The notes beneath the pieces were generated by a model. It worked only from the letters and a program-made list of their open reading frames with translations, did no database searches and was not told the origin of the DNA. A stretch of 64,000 nt of DNA from an uncultured Paraburkholderia sp. (lineage in GTDB: Bacteria; Pseudomonadota; Gammaproteobacteria; Burkholderiales; Burkholderiaceae). This document shows positions 49,257 through 60,266 of this stretch, in pieces (the stretch's first letter is position 1; every line of letters starts with the position of its first letter). A program made the translations under genes and the position numbers. Location of the stretch: the NCBI GenBank assembly GCA_940746715.1, contig CALNWN010000008.1, positions 124,001-188,000 on the forward strand. Direction: 5' to 3'.

Positions 49257-50252
49257 AGTCGACAAGCGGCAGGCGCGCAAGCGACAGCTCGAACTCATGC
49301 CCCAGTCCCGCGAAGTCGCCGGCAAGCCGTTCGACCAACGCATTCAGATCGCCAGGCTCGGCGGGCTCGCGCTCGCCGCTGCCCGCGTAGTCCATGAACT
49401 GCTGCAAGATGGTTTCGATCTGATCGAGATACGACTCGGCCGCCACCACGAAGCTGCTGTCGCTACCCTCGGGCATCGCCATGGCCATCGAAAGACGCAG
49501 TTTGGTGAGCGGCGTGCGGATATCGTGCGAGATGCCGGCCAGCATCAGCGCGCGTCGCCTCGGCTTGTTTCAGCGCCTGTGTCATCTGGTTGAAGGCGCT
49601 TGCTCACGGCGGCGATTTCGACCGGACCGTCCGTCGGCAGCGGCGGCGGCGTGTCGCCGGCGCTCAGGCGCCGTGCCGCGCCGCGTGAGTCAATTCCTGA
49701 AGCGGCCGGTTCAGGTGTAGCTGGATCGCATAGCCGGTCAAGGCCGCGAGCGCGGCCAGACCGAGCGAGAGCAGAATCGCCGCGTCGAGCCCATTGCCCT
49801 CAGCGTCTTCGGGAATCGGCAACGCGATCCAGTATGGCGCGCGAGGCGCCGCGGCGCCCGACGCAGCAGCCGGCGCATGCAAGCGAATCCACAGCCGCTG
49901 CCCGCCTTCGGTCTGCCAGCGCGCCCCATGTCGGCGGGCAGATGCTTGCGCAAACTGTCGAGGAACACCTTGCGCTGATAGTTGCGATACGCGCGCAGCA
50001 AACTCGGCGGCGGCTCGACTTGCGCGCTGTCAGGAAGCCGCGTCCGCGCGTCGAGCCGTGCGGTCAGCGCGTCGCGCGCGCCGGCCGGCGTGCTTTGCAG
50101 CAGATTGTCGAGCGTCGTCACGTAAGTGGTGAACACAGCGGCAGCACGCCGAGCGAGCACACCTGGCTCAACACGACGAGCGCGATCAGCAAGGCGATGT
50201 TGCGCGCGAGCAGCGTGCGCGGCAGTACGCTTCGCAGCGGCGGGCGCGTCAT
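49257..50252 (-). pseudogene. EnvZ-like sensor histidine kinase, frameshifted and lacking its ATPase domain
   Basis: ATG 50252 overlaps the response-regulator stop. The start MTRPPLRSVLPRTLLARNIA has a membrane helix LLIALVVLSQVCSLGVL. After a shift near 50135 a periplasmic part follows (TTYVTTLDNLLQSTPAGARD, LLRAYRNYQRKVFLDSLRKH). Next come a second helix AAILLSLGLAALAALTGYAI, a HAMP-like LHLNRPLQELTHAARHGA, and the phosphoacceptor LAGISHDIRTPLTKLRLSMA. After LNALVERLAGDFAGLGHEFE the gene stops at the junction near 49257, so the HATPase domain is gone. Other shifts lie near 49930, 49680 and 49590. It would pair with the adjacent regulator. Confidence 0.78.
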
Positions 50253-50958
50253 GAGTCGACGTCCGCGACCAGCATGTAACCGACGCCCCAGACCGTCTTG
50301 ATGAAGCGCGGCTTGGACGGATCGTTCTCGACGATCTGCCGCAGGCGCAGCACCTGCACGTCGATGCTGCGATCGAGCGCGTCGTGGTCGCGGCCTCGCG
50401 CGCGAGCAGGTTGTCGCGGCTCACCGGCCGGTTCGGCGACGACGCCAGCGCGACGAGCAGCAGCATCTGCGCGGAATGAATGTCGAGCACGGCGCCGCCG
50501 CGCGTGAGTTGCTGTTTGACGACATCCAGCGTGAATTCGCCGAAGCACACGCATTGCGACGTGACGGTGACATCGCCGGAAGCGATTTTCTGGCGACGCA
50601 ACAACGCATTGATTCGCGCAACCAGTTCGCGCGGAAGAAACGGCTTCGCGAGATAGTCGTCCGCGCCGGTTTCGAGCCCCAGCACCTTGTCGAGCGGATC
50701 GCCTTTCGCCGTCAGCATGAGGATCGGCAAGGTCTGGCCTTGCGCGCGCAGCCGCGCGCAGATCGCGAGTCCGTCTTCCTCGCCGATCATCAGATCGAGC
50801 ACCAGCAGGTCGAACGGCTCGCGCTCGAGATAGCGGTCAAGCCGCTTACAGTCTTCTGCGACTCGCACGTCGAAGCCCTGACCGCGCAAGAAACGCTGCA
50901 GCATGTTGTGCAGCTCGATTTCGTCGTCGAGCACGATGATCTTCGCGGGGCGATCCAT
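50249..50958 (-). pseudogene. OmpR-family response regulator, late frameshift
   Basis: ATG 50958 (MDRPAKIIVLDDEIELHNML) follows AGGAGTGTTCGC. The receiver domain has the acidic pair LDDE, phosphoacceptor DLLVLDLMIGEEDGLA, LMLTAKGD and YLAKPFLPRELVARI. The winged-helix domain begins QCVCFGEFTLDVVKQQLTRG. A one-base change near 50398 breaks the recognition region; the true end is DALDRSIDVQVLRLRQIVEN and FIKTVWGVGYMLVADVDS, with TGA 50249-50251 overlapping the kinase ATG. It lies 17 bp downstream of the RND pump, so it may control efflux. Confidence 0.83.
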
Positions 50959-50975
50959 GCGAACACTCCTTGGTT

Positions 50976-53900
50976 TCAGGCTTCCTTTTGCTCCCTGTGT
51001 GCCTTGCGCGCGGCGTGCCGTTCGGCCATGCGCTGCAACAGCACGTAGAACGACGGAATGAACAGCACGGCGATGCACGTCGAGGCGAGCATGCCGGAGA
51101 ACACCGCAATGCCGAGCGAGCGGCGCGCGCTCGCACTTGCACCGGTTGCGATCACGAGCGGCACCACGCCGAGTATGAACGCAAACGACGTCATCATGAT
51201 GGGCCGGAAACGAAGGCGCGCCGCTTCAATGGCGGCCTCCGTAATGCCGACGCCTTGCAGACGCAAATGTCGCGCGAACTCGACGATCAGAATCGCGTTC
51301 TTCGCGGACAACGCGATCAGCAACACAAGGGCCGATCTGCGTATATGTTCGCTGCGCCTAGCAAGGCAAGCGTGCCCGCCGTGCCGAGCAGCGCGAGCGG
51401 GACCGCGAGCACCACTGCGGCTGGCAGCAGCCAGCTTTCGTATTGCGCGGCGAGCACGCAGAACACCAGCAGCACGCCCACCGCGAACACCCAGTAAGCG
51501 GAATTGCCGACGAGCTTCTCCTGATACGACATCGCGGTCCACTCATAGCCGACGCCGGCCGGCAGAACGCGCGCGGCCTCTTCCTCGAAGGCGCGGATCG
51601 CGTCGCCCGTACTGTAGCCGTTCGCCGGATTACCGTTGACGGCCGCTGCCGGCGCAAGGTTGTAAAGCGCGGCGACCGCGGGACCGACATTGGTGTGCGC
51701 GTCGATAAACGTGCCGAGCTCGACCATGTGGCCGCTGTTGCTGCGAATCTGCAAGCGGCGAATGTCGTCGGTGTCGCGGCGAAAGCCGCCGTCGGCCTGC
51801 ACGAACACCGGGAACGTGTGATTGAACGTCGTGAACTGATTCACATAGCTCGACCCGACATAGTCCTGCAGCAGGTCGAAGACATTGCCAACCGGCACTT
51901 GCAGCGACTCCGCCTTCGCGCGGTCGAGCGTGAGTTCGACCGTCGGCACCGCCGCGCGGAACGGACTGAAAACACGCTGCAATTCAGGGCGTTTCGACAC
52001 GCCCGCAATGAGCGCATCCGTGGCGCTTTGCAGGCGCTGATAGTTTTGCGAGCCGTCGGTCAGCATGACCTGCATCTGCACGCCGCCGCTGTTGCCGAGC
52101 CCCTGAATGGGCGGCGGCACGATCACGACCGAGCGCACGTCGGGCAGCTTCGCCAGTTCGCTGTTCATTCGCAGATAGAGCGAGCGCAGATCCTCGCCCT
52201 TGCCACGCTTGCTCCAGTCGTCGAGCGTCACGTAGATCAGCGCGGCATTGGCCAGAGACGCGTTGTTATCCAGCGGCGAAATCCCGCCGATCGACACCAC
52301 ATGACTCACGCCGGGAATCGCGCCGATGCGCTTTTCGATTTCCGTGCTCGCCTCGCGCGTTCTGCCGAGCGAGGCCGCATCGGCGATTTGCGCGGCGATC
52401 AGCATATAGCCCTGATCTTCCAGCGGAATGAAGCTGGTCGGCACGCGCGTCAGCAGATAGGCGGGCGCCCCGCCGAGCAACAGCGCGATCACGAGCGCAA
52501 GCTTGCAGCGCGCAACGAACCACGACAGCACGCCCACGTAACCCTTTTCGACGCGCGCATACGCGCGATCGAACACGCGATACACCACGTTCGGCGTGCC
52601 CGGCCGCTGATGCCGCAGCCAGCGCACGCTCTGCACGGGCTTGAGCGTCACCGCATTGATCGCGCTGATGACGGTGGTCGCGACCACGACGAGCGCGAAT
52701 TGCCGGTACATCTGACCTGTCACGCCGCCCAGAAACGCCGAAGGCAGAAACACCGACACCAGCACCAACGTGATGCCGACAATCGGGCCGAGCAGTTCGT
52801 GCATCGCGTCGATAGCGGCCTGCTTCGGCGTCTTGCCCTGCTCGATATGCTGCGTGATGCCTTCCACCACGACGATCGCATCGTCCACGACAGCCGATGG
52901 CGAGCACGATCGCAAAGAGCGTCAGCAGGTTGATCGAGAAGCCCATCATGTAGATCGCGCCGAACGTGCCAATGATGGTGACGGGTATGGTCGTGGCCGG
53001 CACGAGCATCGCACGCCAGTTCTGCAGGAACAGCAGAATGACCGCGAGCACGAGCAATGCGGCTTCGAAGAGCGTTTTGTACACGTCGATCACGGATTGC
53101 CGCACGAAGATCGTGGTGTCGAACGGCAGCTGATAGCTGACGCCCTTCGGCATGTCTTTCGCGAGGCGCGCCATGGTCGCCTTCACGGCGTTGCCGACTT
53201 CCAGCGCATTTGCTTCGGGCAACTGATAGATGGCGATGCCGGCGGCCGGCTTGCCGTCCAGGTTGAAGAACTGCCCGTAGCTCGACGAGCCGAGCTCCGT
53301 ATGCCCGACATCGCGAATGCGCACGAAGTGGCCGCCGTCGTTCGAATCGGCCTTGACGATGATGTCGTCGAATTCGCGCGCGGCGGACAGTGCGCCGCGC
53401 ATCGTCACCGTGAGCTGGAATGCCTGACCGCCCGCGTTCGGTTCGGAACCGAGCTGGCCCGCGCTCACGTCCTTGCTTTGGCTTTGAATTGCCTGCATCA
53501 CGTCGGCGGCGGTGAGGTTGCGCTCGCTGAGTTTCTGCGGATCGAGCCAGACGCGCATGCTGTACTGCCCTGTGCCGAATACCGTCACGTCGCCGACGCC
53601 GGGCAGGCGCGCAAGCGTGTCGCGCAGATAAATCACCGCGTAGTTGCTGAGAAACAGCGAATCGTATTTCGGATCCGGCGATTGCAGCGTGTACAGCTGC
53701 AGAATCGCCGTGGAGCGCTTTCTCACCGTTACGCCTTGCTGCTGCACCGCTTGCGGCAATTGCGCGGTCGCAGCGGATACGCGGTTTTGCACGAGCACCT
53801 GCGCCTCGTCGACGTCGGTGCCCACCGCGAACGTGACGGTAAGCGTATACGTGCCGTCGTTGGTGCTGGTCGACTGCATGTACAGCGCGTTTTCCACGCC

Positions 53901-54110
53901 GTTGACCTGCGTCTCGATCGGCAACGCCACGCGGTCGATCACGGTCGCGGCGCTCGCGCCTGGAAAGTGCGCGACGACCTGCACGGTGGGCGGCGTGATC
54001 GGCGGATATTGCGCGACCGGCAGATTGATCAGCGCGACGGCGCCGAGCAGCATCACGATCAACGCAATGACATTGGCGAATACTGGGCGCTCGACGAAGA
54101 AGCGGATCAT
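50976..54110 (-). pseudogene. RND multidrug efflux inner-membrane pump (HAE1/AcrB-like), two frameshifts
   Basis: ATG 54110 (MIRFFVERPVFANVIALIVM) starts a typical HAE1 transporter of about 1,045 residues. Visible are VALPIETQVNGVENALYMQS, VLVQNRVSAATAQLPQAVQQ, GSSSYGQFFNLDGKPAAGIA, TIPVTIIGTFGAIYMMGFSI and, after a two-base loss near 52895, VVDDAIVVVEGITQHIEQGK with the proton-relay aspartates of helix 4. The second half ([40 protein letters not shown]) shifts again near 51330. It then reads [20 protein letters not shown] and [20 protein letters not shown], to 50976. It exports drugs or metabolites using the proton gradient. Its start overlaps the adaptor stop. Confidence 0.87.
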
Positions 54111-55239
54111 GAGCGGCCCTGCACGGCGGCGTCGACTGTCTGCACTTTCATGCCGGGCGTCACCGCGAGGCCGCCGCCCGTCACCACGCGGTCGGATTGA
54201 GCGAGGCCGGCCGTGATGGCGCGCAATGACCCATACAGGCCCCCGTCGCAACGCTGCGTTTCTCGATCACGTTACTGGCGTTCACGATCAGCACGGACGC
54301 GCCGGCCTGCTCGCGCAGCAATGCGGTGTCGGGCACCAGCAGCACGTTTTGCGGCGCGCCCGCGGGAATATGCACCTCGACGGACATGCCGGGAATCAGA
54401 TGCGCGTCGCGATTGGCAACATCGGCACGCAGCCTGATCGCGCCGCTGGCGGGGTCGACTCGCGTATCGACGAATTCGAGCGCGGCGTCTTCGCCTTGCT
54501 GCGAATTCGTGCCCGGCACTTTCACACGCACGCTGTGCGGCGCCTGCGCAAAGAGGCCGATGCGGTTCGCGTCCCGCTCGTTCAGCGTGAAGTTCACGTA
54601 CACGGGCTGAATGCGGTCGAGCGTGGCGAGCTTCGTCGAGTCCGATCCGCCCACCACATTGCCGACGTCGAAAGCGCGTGCGCCGATGCGGCCCGCAAAC
54701 GGCGCGCGTATCTCCGTGTAGCCCAGATTGATGCGCGACATGTCGCGTTTTGCCAGCGCTTGGTCGCGCGTGGTCTGCGCTTTTTGCAGCGACGATTCCG
54801 AGGTCGCGTTATCCGTCGTCAGCTGCTTTTGGCGCGTGAGTTCCTGCTCGGCGTTATCGAGCGCGGCCTGGTCGTAGACGAGCTGCGCGCGATACGTGTC
54901 CGGCTCGATGCGAAACAGCACCTGCCCTCGCTTCACGTTGGCGCCGTCGGCGAAACCGATTTCCTTCAGCACGCCCTGCACGCGCGCGACCAGCGTCACG
55001 GTGGCCGACGGCGCGACGCTGCCCATCAGGTTCAGTTGCTCGCGCACCTCGCGCGGCTCGGGACGCATCACGCTGACTTGCGGCAACGGCACATTTTCCG
55101 CGGCGGGCGCATTGCTCTCGTGGCACGCGCTCAAGGCCGCGAGCAATGCAACGCAGGACAGCGCGCGCAACGCTTCGTGCAGCCAGGCATGTGCCGTTCG
55201 CCTGCCTGTTCGCCCGCCTGTTCCTTTTCGTGTGGCCAT
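54107..55239 (-). CDS. RND periplasmic adaptor (membrane fusion protein), late frameshift
   Basis: ATG 55239 starts a lipoprotein signal peptide with lipobox LSAC (CVALLAALSACHES). The adaptor domains follow: QVSVMRPEPREVREQLNLMG, GVLKEIGFADGANVKRGQVL (biotinyl-like), a helical hairpin QAALDNAEQELTRQKQLTTD, YTEIRAPFAGRIGARAFDVG, and a barrel region with IPGMSVEVHIPAGAPQNVLL. One base near 54235 shifts the last 40 codons; the corrected end is LAQSDRVVTGGGLAVTPGMK and VQTVDAAVQGRS, with TGA 54107-54109. It bridges pump and channel. Confidence 0.87.
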
Positions 55240-55258
55240 GTTCTTATACCCCGCACTG

Positions 55259-56799
55259 TCATTTGCCGCCCGGCGGCGCGTCCGTGCCCGCGCGCGCCAA
55301 CGCGGAGTTGGCCGGTGGATTCAGCAGACGCCCCCAATCCGTGCGCCGTGCCATCTCGTCGGCGATCTGTTCGCTCACGACCTGCTGGCCCTGCGCCACC
55401 TCCCATCCGCCGCCGAGCGCGCGATACAGCGACACGGCCGCGAGCGAGTCGCCGTCGCGCAACGCGGAGCGGGACGCGTCGAGCACCGAGTCGTAAGTGA
55501 CGTAACCCGAGCGATATTGCGCGTTGGCGAGCCGCAACGCGCGCTGGGAAGCGTCGGAGGCGCGCGCCGACGCCGCGAGCGCATCGCGAGCGACGTGCGC
55601 AGCGCGGCAATCGCGTCCTCGACTTCTTTTTGCGCCTGCAGCACGGTGTTCTGATAATCGAGCACCGCTTCCTGAAACGCCGCGTCCTGAACGCGCACCG
55701 CGTTCTGCAGTTGTGCTCTGTCGAAAATCGGCAGTGAAACGCCCGCCGAAAAGAACCCGATCGTCTTGCTGCCCCATTGCGACAGTCCAATGCCGTGCTG
55801 TTCGCCAGACGACAGGCCGAAGAGTCCCGTCAACGAAAAGGACGGATACAGCTTGGCCTTGGCCGCGCCGATCAGCGCCGATTGCGCCGCAGCATTGAGC
55901 GCGGCCTGGCGCACGTCGGGCCGGCGGCGCAGCAGATCGGCGGGAATGCCGACGTCGATCTGCGTCGGCGCAACCGGGACCGCGCTGCTGCCCTTCAGTT
56001 GCGCGTCGACGGCATCCGGCGGATCGGCAAGCAGGACCGCGAGCGTGTCGCGGTCCTGCGCGCGCGCTTTGATGAGCGGGGGAATCTGCGCCTCGGTCTC
56101 GGCAACCAGCGTGGCGGCCTGTTCGACGTCGAGCTGGCTCGATGCGCCGCGTTTGTAGCGCGCCTCCGTCAGCGCGAGGCTGTCTTGCACCGATTTGAGG
56201 TTCTGCTGCGCCACCACGATCCGCTGCTCGAGCGCGCAAATCGATGTACGCGTTGGCGACGTCGGCGAACATGGACACCAGCGCGTTGTCGTAGGCCGCT
56301 TCGGACACGCGCAGCTGGGCGCGATCCGATTCGATCTGGCGGCGGTATTTGCCCCAGAAGTCGAGTTCCCAGCCGGCATTCGCGCGAAAATGCGGCCCAT
56401 AAATGCGTGGGCGGCAGCGGTCCGACGCCGCTCGTGTTGATGTGGTTCGCGCCGACCGAGACGCTGCCCGTCTGCGGCAGCAAATTTTCGACGCCGGTCG
56501 CGAGTTGCGCGCGCGCCTTGAAGATATGCAGCCCCGCGACCTGCAACGACAGATTGCGCTGATAAGCCCGCTCTTCGAGCGCGGTGAGCACCGGGTCGTT
56601 GAACGCTCCACCACGCGGCCTCGGCGGAGGGCGCGGCCTGCGCGGCAGGCGGCAAGCTCTCGAGCCACTGCTTTTCCAGCGTGGTTTCGGGTTCCTTGAA
56701 GTCCGGTCCGACGCTCGCGCAACCGGCCAGCGCCGCGCTCATCGACACGACGATCGATGCGCCTGCACAACGCAAACGGCGGGACGTGGCGGGTTTCAT
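55259..56799 (-). pseudogene. NodT-family outer-membrane efflux lipoprotein, several frameshifts
   Basis: ATG 56799 (MKPATSRRLRCAGASIVVSM) has the lipobox ALAGC. It continues ASVGPDFKEPETTLEKQWLE. Segments in other frames complete the TolC-like fold: LTALEERAYQRNLSLQVAGL, QTGSVSVGANHINTSGVGPL, VQDSLALTEARYKRGASSQL, VGIPADLLRRRPDVRQAALN, WGSKTIGFFSAGVSLPIFDR. The end, RLANAQYRSGYVTYDSVLDA, runs to 55259. Breaks lie near 56610, 56400, 56240 and 55590. It forms the outer-membrane exit of the RND system, 19 bp upstream of the adaptor gene, so the operon is channel-adaptor-pump-regulator-kinase. Confidence 0.83.
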
Positions 56800-56893
56800 C
56801 GCGCGTGTCGGGCGTCAGGGGCTCGGTAAGTGTTGGTTGAAAACGAAGTCGGGCGCAGGGCCGGCGCTGCACAAGCGGCCGCATGCGTGCCGC

Positions 56894-57184
56894 TCAGCGC
56901 GCGGCGGCGCGCTCGCGCATGTAGTTCTCGATCTGCGCCAGCGTGACGTAGCCGGCCTTCTGCGTGTAGATCTCGTCGAAATGGCTCGCGACCATCGGCA
57001 TGCCGGCGGCTGCCTGCTCTCTCGTGAGCTTGCCGTCATGCGTGGTGTTGGCGTTCGCAAAACGCGATTGCAGCTGCTGAACCATGCGCTCGACGCGCTG
57101 CGGATTGGCGGCCTGTGGAGCGGCCTCAGCGAACGTGACGGTGGACGCGCAGCACAGGACGAGGGCGGCGAGCAACTTTTTCAT
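56894..57184 (-). CDS. Small exported EF-hand-like protein
   Basis: ATG 57184 starts a Sec signal peptide (MKKLLAALVLCCASTVTFAE, cleavage after AEA); the frame extends to 57208 but the family start is here. The 96-residue product has two helices with ANTTHDGKLTREQAAAGMPM, resembling the Asp/Asn/Gly loop of an EF-hand (D-G-x-L-T-x-E), and a second, weaker unit EIYTQKAGYVTLAQIENYMR. Periplasmic calcium binding is possible but only one loop is convincing. It stands upstream of the efflux operon on the same strand. Confidence 0.68.
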   Translation of the reverse strand: MKKLLAALVLCCASTVTFAEAAPQAANPQRVERMVQQLQSRFANANTTHDGKLTREQAAAGMPMVASHFDEIYTQKAGYVTLAQIENYMRERAAAR

Positions 57185-57548
57185 GACTGACTCCTTCGAT
57201 AGAGCCACCGAGCGTCGCCTGCGTGTGCCGCGATCCGTTCAATGACAGGTCGAATTCTTGTTGAACCGCTGCCGCAAGGCAATTGCAGATTTATGTCGTT
57301 CGATGTCATGAATTGCCCGCCCGCCCTGCCGCGCGCGAAGCGTCAGGTGCAACCCGGCGATGTTCCGTCCGCAGCCATTGCCCTTGCTGGAGGATAGGAC
57401 ATGGCGACGGCAACCACGCCTGGTGAATTCCCGTTGTCCTGACGAATCGGGGAACGCCGATTGCTCCCCATGGAATCGAGTGCCAGAGCCGGTTTCCGGC
57501 ATCTGCCTCATGGTTCCCCGCTTGATGGTCTCTTCCTGGACACCTCAC
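57185..57548. other. Divergent intergenic region
   Basis: About 364 bases between the exported EF-hand-like gene and the small gene before the FNT channel. It holds one short frame with a good ribosome site (57401-57442) and no clear promoter. Confidence 0.45.
57401..57442 (+). other. Possible 13-codon leader or remnant ORF
   Basis: GGAGGATAGGAC is placed directly before ATG 57401, which opens MATATTPGEFPLS and stops at TGA 57440. The ribosome site is better than that of most genes here. It could be a leader peptide for the downstream genes or the broken 5' end of a lost gene. Confidence 0.3.
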
Positions 57549-57794
57549 ATGAGCTACCAGAACCTGGACAAGGAGATCGCCCATCTCGAACTGGTGTTCG
57601 GGCGGATCTCGGCGAATGACCCCATCCCGCTTTCGTACTGGGACAGCCGCCTGCGCATGCTGTCGCGCGCCCCGCTCGTGCCGACGCAACGGGCGCGGCT
57701 CGCCCACCTGGAAGCCACGCTTGCGGCACTGCGGGAGTCCGACGAAGCGGTTTGCGAAACACCCGGCCCGCGCTGGAAGGATGTCCGCTCATGA
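57549..57794 (+). CDS. Small protein of unknown function (81 residues)
   Basis: ATG 57549 starts MSYQNLDKEIAHLELVFGRI. The protein is helical (SYWDSRLRMLSRAPLVPTQR, ARLAHLEATLAALRESDEAV) with no signal or membrane segment and no family I recognise. Its TGA overlaps the next ATG by four bases, so it is translationally coupled to the FNT channel. Confidence 0.6.
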   Translation: MSYQNLDKEIAHLELVFGRISANDPIPLSYWDSRLRMLSRAPLVPTQRARLAHLEATLAALRESDEAVCETPGPRWKDVRS

Positions 57795-58699
57795 CTGAAG
57801 CGACACGCGAGAAGCAACGGCAGTCGTCCGCCGGATCAAAGGAAAACGAAGCGCCCCGCGCCGAGGCCGCCGGCGCGGATTCCCCGCATCTGAACGAGGG
57901 CGAGCAGGACCAAGCAGCGCACCATACCGCGCCCCACGCGCTCGTGCTGCACGAGATCGTCCGCGAAGAGGGCGAAGCCGCGCTCGAGCGGACCATTGGC
58001 GCGTTGATCTGGTCATCGCTCGCGGCTGGGCTTTCGATGGGATTTTCGTTCCTCACGCAAGCGGTGCTCGAAGCCGGCATGCCGGATACCGCGTGGCGCC
58101 ATCTCGTGTCGAGCTTCGGCTACTCGATGGGATTCGTGCTCGTCATCATGGGGCGGCAGCAGCTTTTCACCGAAAGCACGCTGACCGTCGTGCTGCCCGT
58201 CCTGACGCGGCGCGATCCGACCACGCTGGTAAAAGCCATGCGGTTATGGGCCATTGTGCTGTTCTTCAACCTGGTCAGCACGTGGGTTTTCGCCGCCATG
58301 CTGCGCATTCCCGATGTATTCGCGCCCGCCGTGGTCGATGCATTCGGCGAAGTGTCGCGCGCCGCGGTCGGCTCGGAGCACATGCTGCCGACCATGGTGA
58401 AGGCGGTTTTCGCCGGCTGGCTGATCGCGCTGATGGTGTGGCTGTTGCCGAGCGCCCGCTCGGGGCGCCTGTTGACGGTGCTGCTGATCACCTATGTGGT
58501 GGCCGTCAGCCATCTTTCGCACATCATTGCCGGATCGACGGAAGTGGCTTATGCGGTGATGAGCGGCAACGCGAGCCTGCGCGACTACTTTCTGCGCTTT
58601 CTCGTGCCGACGCTGGTGGGCAATACGGTGGGCGGCATGTCGCTCGTCGCGCTCCTCAATCACGCGGCGATTGCGCCCGAAATCAACGGTCCTCGCTGA
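57791..58699 (+). CDS. Formate/nitrite transporter (FNT) family protein
   Basis: An intact 302-residue protein from ATG 57791. A hydrophilic N-terminus of about 60 residues precedes six membrane segments: GALIWSSLAAGLSMGFSFLT, SSFGYSMGFVLVIMGRQQLF, RLWAIVLFFNLVSTWVFAAM, VKAVFAGWLIALMVWLLPSA, GRLLTVLLITYVVAVSHLSH and FLVPTLVGNTVGGMSLVALL. GRQQLFTEST and VGNTVGG are FNT pore signatures. The long N-terminus and these motifs fit the YfdC-like branch, whose substrate is not established, rather than FocA or NirC. Confidence 0.82.
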   Translation: MTEATREKQRQSSAGSKENEAPRAEAAGADSPHLNEGEQDQAAHHTAPHALVLHEIVREEGEAALERTIGALIWSSLAAGLSMGFSFLTQAVLEAGMPDTAWRHLVSSFGYSMGFVLVIMGRQQLFTESTLTVVLPVLTRRDPTTLVKAMRLWAIVLFFNLVSTWVFAAMLRIPDVFAPAVVDAFGEVSRAAVGSEHMLPTMVKAVFAGWLIALMVWLLPSARSGRLLTVLLITYVVAVSHLSHIIAGSTEVAYAVMSGNASLRDYFLRFLVPTLVGNTVGGMSLVALLNHAAIAPEINGPR

Positions 58700-58720
58700 C
58701 GCGCGCCAATCCGCGCGGCA

Positions 58721-59969
58721 TCAGCCGATCAGAATGCGCGCACCGAGCGCCAGCACGAGCGCGGGCAGCATCACGACGACACCCACCTTCAGGAACCTCA
58801 TGAAGCTCACGTCCTCGCCTTCCCGGCGAATCGCGTTGAGCCAGAGGATGGTCGCGAGCGAACCCGTGATCGACAGGTTGGGTCCGAGGTCGACGCCGAT
58901 CAGCAGCGCGTCGATCACGCGCTCGGGGCTGTGCGCCTGCATCACAGTGGAACTGGCGATCAGGCCGGCGGGCAGGTTGTTCATCAGATTGCTGCCGATA
59001 GCGATCGCCGCGCCGGCCCAGCCTGCCGTGGTCGCTTCATGGTGCGCCGCGCCGGCTTGCGTCAACGCGGCGAGCATGCGGATCACGCCGGTGTGGTCCA
59101 GCATTTCAACGAGCACGAAGAGCGCAGCCACGAGCGGCAGCACGCTCCACGAAATTTCGTGGATCATCGGCACGGGCGATTTGCGCTCCTGGATCAGCAC
59201 GACGATGGCAGTCAGCGCGCCGAGTATCGCGGTGGGCAGGCCGAGCGGCACGTCGAACGCGGAGACCGCGAGCAGCACGACGGCCGTCACCGCAATGCCC
59301 GCCAGCGCCACGCGGCCGCTGGACGACAGGCGCAGCGGCTCCAGATTCGCCTCGCAGGTGCCGGCCAGCGCCTCGCGCTGCGTCCAGCGCAACAGCACAT
59401 AAGTCGCGCCGATCGACAGCAGCGACGGCAACGCGAAGCGCGAGCCACGGCCCGAGCGCGGGCGTATGGTTGCCGTACAGCACGATGTTGGCGGGATTGG
59501 AGATGGGCAGCACGAAGCTGGCCGCATTCGCGATGAACGCGCAGACGAACAGGAGCGGCAACGGATCGGTCCTCGCTTTCTTTGCGGCGGCAAACACAGC
59601 AGGCGTGAGGACGACTGCGGTGGCGTCGTTCGAGAGAAACGCGGTGATCACCACGCCGACCAGATAGACGAGCGTGAAGAGCTTGCGCGGCGAGCCCTGC
59701 GCATGATTGACCGCGAGCACGGCGACCCAGTCGAACAGTCCCTCGCGGCGCCCGACTTCGGAAAGCAGCATCATGCCGAACAGGAACAGATAGACGTCGG
59801 TGCCTTTGCCGACGGCCTCGATCGCGAGATTGAGCGGCAACAGTCCGAGCGCAACCAGCAGCACGGCGCCGGCCACGGCCCACAGCGCCTCCGGCCATTT
59901 GAAAGGACGGGTGATGACGCCGGCGGTCGCAAACGCGGCGATACCCCATGAAAGGAAAATCGAAGTCAC
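58721..59969 (-). pseudogene. ArsB/NhaD-superfamily ion transporter, one frameshift
   Basis: GTG 59969 starts VTSIFLSWGIAAFATAGVIT. The first half has EAVGKGTDVYLFLFGMMLLS, GVVITAFLSNDATAVVLTPA (the SNDATAVVLTP signature) and SFVLPISNPANIVLYGNHTP. One extra base near 59440 shifts the frame; the second half reads FALPSLLSIGATYVLLRWTQ, MIHEISWSVLPLVAALFVLV, GSNLMNNLPAGLIASSTVMQ and GVDLGPNLSITGSLATILWL, ending at 58721. About 415 residues and 11-12 helices. ArsB extrudes arsenite, but no arsR or arsC is nearby, so another anion or Na+ is possible. Confidence 0.78.
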
Positions 59970-60266
59970 AACGAACGTCCTGAATGGATGGTTATACGTG
60001 GCCAACGCCCGGTGCGCAGCATAACCCAAGTCGTGAGCGGCGCTTTCTTTCTGCCTGCTTCGATGCAATGCGCAAGCCCGGCCCGCATTGACCTCACCAG
60101 TAGAACGATGTGTTCCTGCGCGCACGGCTATTCGGTTCTTATCGGCATGCCTACCATGCGCAGTCACCGCGTTTCTTGCCGGTGCGGATTCGCTACGGCC
60201 TGTTGGCAATCAAATTCCCCACTGTGTGCAATGAACGCGCGTGGGTTCGATAGGATGCGTACCACC
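59970..60266. other. Intergenic region upstream of yceI
   Basis: About 297 bases between divergent genes; no gene, repeat or clear promoter seen beyond a weak TAGGATGCG before the yceI start. Confidence 0.4.

Noticed and set aside
51443..54200. Long forward frames opposite the RND pump
   Set aside because: They mirror conserved HAE1 transporter codons and show only Arg/His/Asp-rich, low-information sequence.
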